Shown: piece by piece, positions 59,780 through 64,000 of the stretch
Layout: each line of letters starts with the position of its first letter
How positions within the stretch are numbered: the first letter of the stretch is position 1
Origin: Dyella japonica A8
Lineage (GTDB): Bacteria; Pseudomonadota; Gammaproteobacteria; Xanthomonadales; Rhodanobacteraceae
Reading direction: 5' to 3'
Assembly (NCBI RefSeq): GCF_000725385.1
Contig: NZ_CP008884.1
Location: 1,922,001-1,986,000, forward strand
DNA: 64,000 bases
Program-made: the position numbers and the translations under genes
The notes under the pieces: model-generated
Told to the model about the DNA's origin: nothing
The model's database searches: none
What the model saw: the letters and a program-made list of their open reading frames with translations, nothing else

Positions 59780-60946
59780 TGCCGTTGGCGTCATCGGCGG
59801 ACGCTGGGCAAGAATGACTTCGGTGTGGAACGGTGCGCCGTTGCGCAGGCCGGAGACTTCCACCTTGCTGCCGGGCTTGAATGCCGCTTCATGTCGGCGC
59901 AAGTCAGCCGGATCGACGATGTCTTCCGACCCGATGCGCAGCAGGATGTCGTGAGGCTGGATGCCGGCCTGCGCCGCGGGGCCGCCGGGATAGACGTCGG
60001 TCACCTGCGCGCCGCGCGCCGCCGCCGGCAGGCCGCTGTCGGCGGCGACGGGAACGAAGGTGTAGTCGGCACCCATCCAGCCCCGCACCACGTGGCCGGT
60101 GTCGATGATCTGGTCGAGCACGCGCTTGGCGCTGGCCACGGGAATGGCGAAGCTGATGCCTTCCGCGTTGGCGGCCTTGCCGATCAGCAGCGTGTTGATG
60201 CCGACCAGTTCGCCTTCGGTGTTGACCAGTGCGCCGCCGGAGTTGCCAAGATTGATCGCCGCATCCGTCTGGATGAAGTCCTCGGGGCTCGATGTGTTGA
60301 GCTGACGGCCGATGGCGCTGATGATGCCCATGGTCACCGTCTGGTTGAGGCCCAGCGGATTGCCGATGGCCAGCACCACGTCGCCGGTGCGCGAGGGGTG
60401 TTGGTCGGCGATATGGATCACCGGCAGGTTGCCTGCGTCGATCCGCAGCACGGCGAGGTCGGTCTCCACGTCGGCGCCAACCACGGTGGCCTTGGCCACG
60501 CGGCCGTCGTACAGCAGCACCTGGATGTCGTCGGCGTTGGCGATCACGTGGTTGTTGGTAAGCACATAGCCCTGCTGGACGATCACGCCCGAACCCAGGC
60601 TCTGCTCGCGCCGCTTGTAGGCGGGGCCGGCGGGGCGGCCGCCGAAGAGGCGCTGCAGCACGGGGTCGGTGTACATCTGCACCGCCTGCTCGGTCACCAT
60701 CTTGTTGGCGTAGATGTTCACCACGGATGGCGCCGCCTTAGCGACGGCATCGGCATACGAGATCGGGCCGCCGGTGCGCACGGGTGCCGGTGCGCCTGTC
60801 TGCTCCGTGGTGGTGTGCGAAACCCCGAACCGTTCTCTCAGACGATTGCCCACATTGGGCCAGGCGAGGCTGATGACAAAGGCAGCCGCCAGCCCGAGCA
60901 CGACGAAGCGGGCGATGAATGCGAGCGTGCCAGCGGCATGTTTCAT
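59765..60946 (-). CDS. DegS/HtrA-family periplasmic serine protease
   Basis: A 393-residue protein with one N-terminal transmembrane segment (about 8-28), a trypsin-like domain and one PDZ domain (about 290-375), the DegS plan; two PDZ domains would indicate DegP. The catalytic triad is His in LTNNHV, Asp in ETDLAVL and Ser in GNSGGALV. DegS starts the sigma-E stress cascade by cleaving RseA when unfolded outer-membrane proteins bind its PDZ. The MucD-like role is an alternative. It converges with the transglycosylase gene and is divergent from petABC. Confidence 0.93.
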   Translation of the reverse strand: MKHAAGTLAFIARFVVLGLAAAFVISLAWPNVGNRLRERFGVSHTTTEQTGAPAPVRTGGPISYADAVAKAAPSVVNIYANKMVTEQAVQMYTDPVLQRLFGGRPAGPAYKRREQSLGSGVIVQQGYVLTNNHVIANADDIQVLLYDGRVAKATVVGADVETDLAVLRIDAGNLPVIHIADQHPSRTGDVVLAIGNPLGLNQTVTMGIISAIGRQLNTSSPEDFIQTDAAINLGNSGGALVNTEGELVGINTLLIGKAANAEGISFAIPVASAKRVLDQIIDTGHVVRGWMGADYTFVPVAADSGLPAAARGAQVTDVYPGGPAAQAGIQPHDILLRIGSEDIVDPADLRRHEAAFKPGSKVEVSGLRNGAPFHTEVILAQRPPMTPTASLDG

Positions 60947-61016
60947 GTCGTTAAAGCGTTTCGCGGCAAGGTGTTAGAGAGCGGTGTGTACAGGTGTCGC
61001 AGGCGCGGCGGTTTTA

Positions 61017-61045
61017 TTGTACGAGCCATGCCCTGTCGCTACACT
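61017..61045 (+). promoter_or_regulatory. Sigma-70-like promoter for petABC
   Basis: TTGTAC (61017-61022) and TACACT (61040-61045) are separated by 17 bp, the ideal spacing, and match the -35 and -10 consensus at four and four positions. Start of transcription would be near 61052, giving a leader of about 275 nt before petA. Confidence 0.5.
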
Positions 61046-61090
61046 AACCCGATTTGCGGGAGCCAGACTCTACTGGCGCTTGCGAAGCGG

Positions 61091-61131
61091 GTTGTCCCGG
61101 GGTTGCCCCGGTGCGCTAGGCGCCAGACAAC
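61091..61131 (+). ncRNA. Putative three-way-junction RNA element in the petABC leader
   Basis: GTTGTC (61091-61096) pairs with GACAAC (61126-61131). Enclosed are two hairpins: CCGGGG-TTG-CCCCGG (61097-61111) and GCGC-TAG-GCGC (61113-61123). All three helices are perfect. It could be a cis-regulatory RNA fold or chance in GC-rich DNA. It does not match any riboswitch I know. Confidence 0.4.
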
Positions 61132-61326
61132 GGAAGCCTGTGGCTCTGCTGCATGCTCATCGTGCCGGTACCGCGCGTGCCTGCTGTTCTCTAAGGGGGA
61201 GACTTAGGGGGATTTTCCGGTCGCAGCATGTAATCTCATGCTGTCGGACTTGATCGACGCGCTTGGCAAGCACCTGTGGAACTCATTAAGTTCCGCGTCT
61301 CAATGGCATAAGTACCGGAGAGCCTG

Positions 61327-61932
61327 ATGGCGAACGAAGTCGTCGATCACGGCCGCCGCCGCTTCCTCACAGCGACCACGGCCGTGGTCGGTGGTGTGGG
61401 AGTCGTCACGGCAGTCGTGCCCTTCATCAAGTCGTGGGAACCCAGTGCGCGGGCCAAGTCCGCGGGCGCCCCCGTCACCGTCGACATCAGCAAGATCGAA
61501 GAAGGCCAGCGGGTGACTTACCCCTGGCGCGGTCTGCCGGTCTTCGTGGTCAACCGCACCAAGGCGCAGCTCGATGCGTTGCCCAGCCAGGATGCACGCC
61601 TGGTGGACGCCAAGTCCGACTCCGGTTCGGCAGAGCAGCAGCCCAAGTACGCGCAGAACGAAACACGTTCCATCAAGCCCGAGTGGCTGGTGCTGGTGGG
61701 CCTTTGCACCCACCTGGGTTGCGTGCCCGATTTCGTGCCGGTGATGAAGCCCGAGCCGTTCGATCCGGACTGGAAGGGCGGCTTCTACTGCCCCTGCCAC
61801 AAGTCGCGCTACGACATGTCCGGTCGCGTCTATCAGGGCGTTCCGGCACCGAAGAACCTGCTGGTGCCTCCGTACCATTTCGTTGACGACACGCACATCC
61901 AGGTTGGCGTGGATCCGAAGGAGGCAGGCTGA
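61327..61932 (+). CDS. petA: Ubiquinol-cytochrome c reductase iron-sulfur (Rieske) subunit
   Basis: A 201-residue Rieske protein of the bc1 complex. An N-terminal twin-Arg-type signal/anchor (GRRRFLTATTAVVGGVG) leads a single transmembrane helix. The 2Fe-2S cluster ligands are in CTHLGCVPDF and CPCHKSRYD. It passes electrons from ubiquinol to cytochrome c1. Its stop overlaps the petB start (TGATGG). petA, petB and petC form one operon transcribed toward the window end. Confidence 0.97.
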   Translation: MANEVVDHGRRRFLTATTAVVGGVGVVTAVVPFIKSWEPSARAKSAGAPVTVDISKIEEGQRVTYPWRGLPVFVVNRTKAQLDALPSQDARLVDAKSDSGSAEQQPKYAQNETRSIKPEWLVLVGLCTHLGCVPDFVPVMKPEPFDPDWKGGFYCPCHKSRYDMSGRVYQGVPAPKNLLVPPYHFVDDTHIQVGVDPKEAG

Positions 61933-63233
61933 TGGCCAACGTGATCACGCGAATCGGCGATTGGGTCAACGAGCGGGCGCCGGGCCTCATGCCCATGTAC
62001 CGCAAGCACATGACCGAGTACTACGCGCCGAAGAACTTCAATCTTTGGTACTACTTCGGCTCGCTCGCACTGGTGGTGCTGGTCAACCAGATCGTCACCG
62101 GCATCTTCCTCACCATGAACTACAAGACGAGTGCGGCGGAAGCCTTCAACTCGGTCGAGTACATCATGCGCGACGTGGAGTGGGGCTGGCTGATCCGCTA
62201 CATGCACTCCACGGGTGCCTCGCTGTTCTTCGTGGTGGTGTTCCTGCACATGTTCCGCGGCCTGATGTACGGCTCGTACCAGAAGCCGCGCGAGCTGGTG
62301 TGGCTGCTGGGCATGCTGATCTTCCTCGCGCTGATGGCCGAGGCCTTCATGGGCTACGTGCTGCCGTGGGGCAACATGTCGTTCTGGGGCGCCAAGGTGA
62401 TCATCTCGCTGTTCGGCACCATTCCGGTGATCGGCGGCTCGCTGGTCGAGTGGATCATGGGCGACTACCTGCCGGCCGATGCCACGCTCAACCGCTTCTT
62501 CGCACTGCACGTGATCGCGCTGCCGATCGTGCTGCTGCTGCTGGTGGTGCTGCACCTGGCCGCGCTGCATGAAGTGGGTTCGAACAACCCGGACGGCGTC
62601 GACACCAAGCATGGCCCGAAGGGCAATCGCTGGGATCCGAAGGCGCCGCTCGATGGCATTCCCTTCCATCCGTACTACACGGTGAAGGATACCTTCGGTG
62701 TTGGCTTCTTCCTGATCATCGCGGCGTTCATCATCTTCTTCGCGCCGACCTTCGGTGGCTGGTTCCTGGAACACGACAACTTCGTTCCGGCCAACAACCT
62801 GGTGACGCCGACGCACATCAAGCCGTCGTGGTACTTCACCCCGTTCTACGCGATCCTGCGCATGATCCCGTCATTCTTCGGCACGGCCTTCTGGGGCGTG
62901 CTGGGCATGTTCGGCGCCATTGCGCTGCTGTTCCTGCTGCCGTGGATCGATGCGGGCAAGGTGCGTTCCATCCGTTACCGCGGCACCGGCTTCAAGGTGG
63001 CGCTGATGGCCTTTGCCGCTTCCTTCATTGGCCTGGCCATGGTGGGTGCGGGCGTGATCGGTGAGCTGGCGCTCGAATGGTTCCCGGCTGACGCTACGGC
63101 CGCCGAGAACGCCTTCGGCCGCGTGATGACCTTCATCTACTTCGGGTACTTCGTGTTCCTGTGGTTCTACACGCGCGGTGGCAGGGAAAAGACCAAGCCG
63201 GTCCCGGAGCGGGTGGTGTTTGACCATGACTAA
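61932..63233 (+). CDS. petB: Cytochrome b of the bc1 complex
   Basis: A 433-residue integral membrane protein with eight or nine transmembrane helices. The four heme-ligand His residues are recognisable in MHSTGASLFFVVVFLHMF and FALHVIALPIVLLLLVVLHL. GYVLPWGNMSFWGAKVI and the PEWY-like loop, here KPSWYFTPFYAILR, mark the quinol site. Full length for proteobacterial cytochrome b with the C-terminal domain included. It overlaps petC by 8 bp. Confidence 0.97.
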   Translation: MANVITRIGDWVNERAPGLMPMYRKHMTEYYAPKNFNLWYYFGSLALVVLVNQIVTGIFLTMNYKTSAAEAFNSVEYIMRDVEWGWLIRYMHSTGASLFFVVVFLHMFRGLMYGSYQKPRELVWLLGMLIFLALMAEAFMGYVLPWGNMSFWGAKVIISLFGTIPVIGGSLVEWIMGDYLPADATLNRFFALHVIALPIVLLLLVVLHLAALHEVGSNNPDGVDTKHGPKGNRWDPKAPLDGIPFHPYYTVKDTFGVGFFLIIAAFIIFFAPTFGGWFLEHDNFVPANNLVTPTHIKPSWYFTPFYAILRMIPSFFGTAFWGVLGMFGAIALLFLLPWIDAGKVRSIRYRGTGFKVALMAFAASFIGLAMVGAGVIGELALEWFPADATAAENAFGRVMTFIYFGYFVFLWFYTRGGREKTKPVPERVVFDHD

Positions 63234-63981
63234 GCGACTGTTCCCGATGAAGAAGATCTTTATCTCGTTCGCGCTCACCGTTGGACTGGTTGCCGGCGTC
63301 ACCACCACGGTGGCGGCGGAAGAGGGTGGCTTCCAGGCCGCGGGCAACAACATCCGCGACCAGGCCTCCCTGCAGCGTGGTGCCAAGCTGTTCTTCAACT
63401 ACTGCGTCGGCTGCCACTCGCTGAAGTACGTGCGCTACTCGCGCATGGCCGAGGACCTGGGCCTGTCCGAAGACGAGGTGATGAAGAACCTCAACTTCAC
63501 CGGCGCCAAGTTCGGCGACCCGGTGATCTCGCACATGCCCGAGGATTCCGGCCAGCAGTTCTTCGGCAAGGCGCCGCCGGACCTGTCGCTGGAAGTCCGC
63601 GCCAAGGAGCAGGGGCCCGACTGGGTGTTCTCCTACCTCAACTCGTTCTATGTCGACCCGACCCGTCCGGTGGGCTGGAACAACACGGTGTTCCCGAATG
63701 CCTCGATGCCGTTCCCTCTGTGGGAGCTGCAGGGCATCCAGACGGCCGTGAAGAAGGAAGGCAGCGACGACGTCGAGAAACTGGAGCTCTCGCAGCCGGG
63801 CAAGCTCACGCCGGCCCAGTACCAGCAGGCGGCCCGTGACCTGACCAACTTCCTGGAATACGCCTCCGAGCCTGCCGCCCTCCAGCGCCAGCGCTACGGC
63901 ATCTGGGTACTCCTCTTCCTGGCGGGCTTCACTTTCCTGGCATATCTGCTAAAGAAGGAGTACTGGAAGGACGTCCACTAA
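63226..63981 (+). CDS. petC: Cytochrome c1
   Basis: A 251-residue cytochrome c1 from the ATG at 63226, inside the end of petB; an ATG at 63247 is possible and would shorten only the signal peptide (FISFALTVGLVAGVTTTVAA). The c-type heme motif is CVGCH. The axial Met is probably in the later SHMPEDSG or NASMPFPLWELQ segment. A C-terminal membrane anchor (IWVLLFLAGFTFLAYLL) ends the protein. It completes the bc1 operon; the stop at 63981 is 19 bp from the window edge. Confidence 0.96.
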   Translation: MTKRLFPMKKIFISFALTVGLVAGVTTTVAAEEGGFQAAGNNIRDQASLQRGAKLFFNYCVGCHSLKYVRYSRMAEDLGLSEDEVMKNLNFTGAKFGDPVISHMPEDSGQQFFGKAPPDLSLEVRAKEQGPDWVFSYLNSFYVDPTRPVGWNNTVFPNASMPFPLWELQGIQTAVKKEGSDDVEKLELSQPGKLTPAQYQQAARDLTNFLEYASEPAALQRQRYGIWVLLFLAGFTFLAYLLKKEYWKDVH

Positions 63982-64000
63982 GGCGTCACTTTCGGGAGCC

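Larger units (their letters stand above)
60947..61326. other. Divergent promoter region and long petABC leader
   Basis: These 380 bp carry no convincing protein gene. They hold a sigma-70-type promoter candidate at 61017-61045 and a compact structured element at 61091-61131, and therefore a petABC leader of about 275 nt. Two similar purine-rich words, CTAAGGGGGA and CTTAGGGGGA, lie close together near 61192-61216. The petA ribosome site (GGAGAG) ends this region. Confidence 0.6.

Noticed and set aside
61052..61326. 6S RNA, RNase P RNA or tmRNA in the petABC leader
   Set aside because: The fold at 61091-61131 lacks the conserved sequence blocks of these RNAs, and the position directly upstream of petA favours a leader structure.

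Overview
The window reads as a chromosome segment from a GC-rich gammaproteobacterium of the Xanthomonadales, most likely Rhodanobacteraceae (the Dyella/Frateuria/Luteibacter group). Evidence is the high-GC codon use, the large TonB-dependent receptor, the lgt-thyA-folA-mutT, pilB-pilC-pilD-coaE, miaB-phoH-ybeY-corC and petABC neighbourhoods, and a two-domain Nudix/ThiE-like MutT. The assignment comes from gene content, not from a marker-gene tree. I recognise no rRNA, tRNA, CRISPR array or insertion sequence.

Layout. Positions 1-7.4 kb are accessory: the end of a TPM-like gene, a phage-type repressor with paired palindromic operators, an orphan fimbrial adhesin, and a compact peptide-export locus. 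That locus has a 37-codon double-glycine peptide gene missed by length-filtered gene calling, a short HlyD-like adaptor, a peptidase-C39 ABC exporter and an acyltransferase-like protein. Positions 7.4-14.6 kb hold a TonB receptor and housekeeping genes (lgt, thyA, folA, mutT, coaE). Positions 14.6-18.6 kb hold pilD, pilC and pilB. Positions 18.9-31.4 kb hold a surface-glycan cluster: a sugar aminotransferase, a polyprenyl-phosphate-sugar-type GT2, GT4 and GT2 enzymes, a methyltransferase, UDP-galactopyranose mutase, a HAD-domain protein and a PglK-like flippase. Positions 31.4-43 kb hold two pilin genes flanked by four large GT-C/TPR membrane proteins in two paralogous pairs, plus an S9 peptidase. 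Positions 43-48.4 kb hold corA, an OafA-like acyltransferase, a DUF4105 protein and corC. Positions 48.5-54.6 kb hold a cellulose-synthase-like GT2 with a PilZ domain, together with an HlyD-type adaptor, an outer-membrane NodT-type lipoprotein and a periplasmic alpha/alpha-barrel protein. Positions 55-64 kb hold ybeY, phoH, a GNAT gene, miaB, a lytic transglycosylase, a DegS-like protease and petABC.

How the parts may work together. The peptide locus looks like a minimal microcin-type system: the C39 domain would cleave the leader after Gly-Gly and the ABC transporter would export a 20-residue Cys/Gly-rich peptide. The glycan cluster, the PglK-like flippase, the polyprenyl-P-sugar synthase and the GT-C proteins beside the pilins are best explained as a pilin or surface glycosylation locus, possibly Galf-containing. 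The 48.5-54.6 kb cluster looks like a c-di-GMP-gated exopolysaccharide synthesis and export machine. These three are inferences from gene content and motifs and are the main points worth testing.
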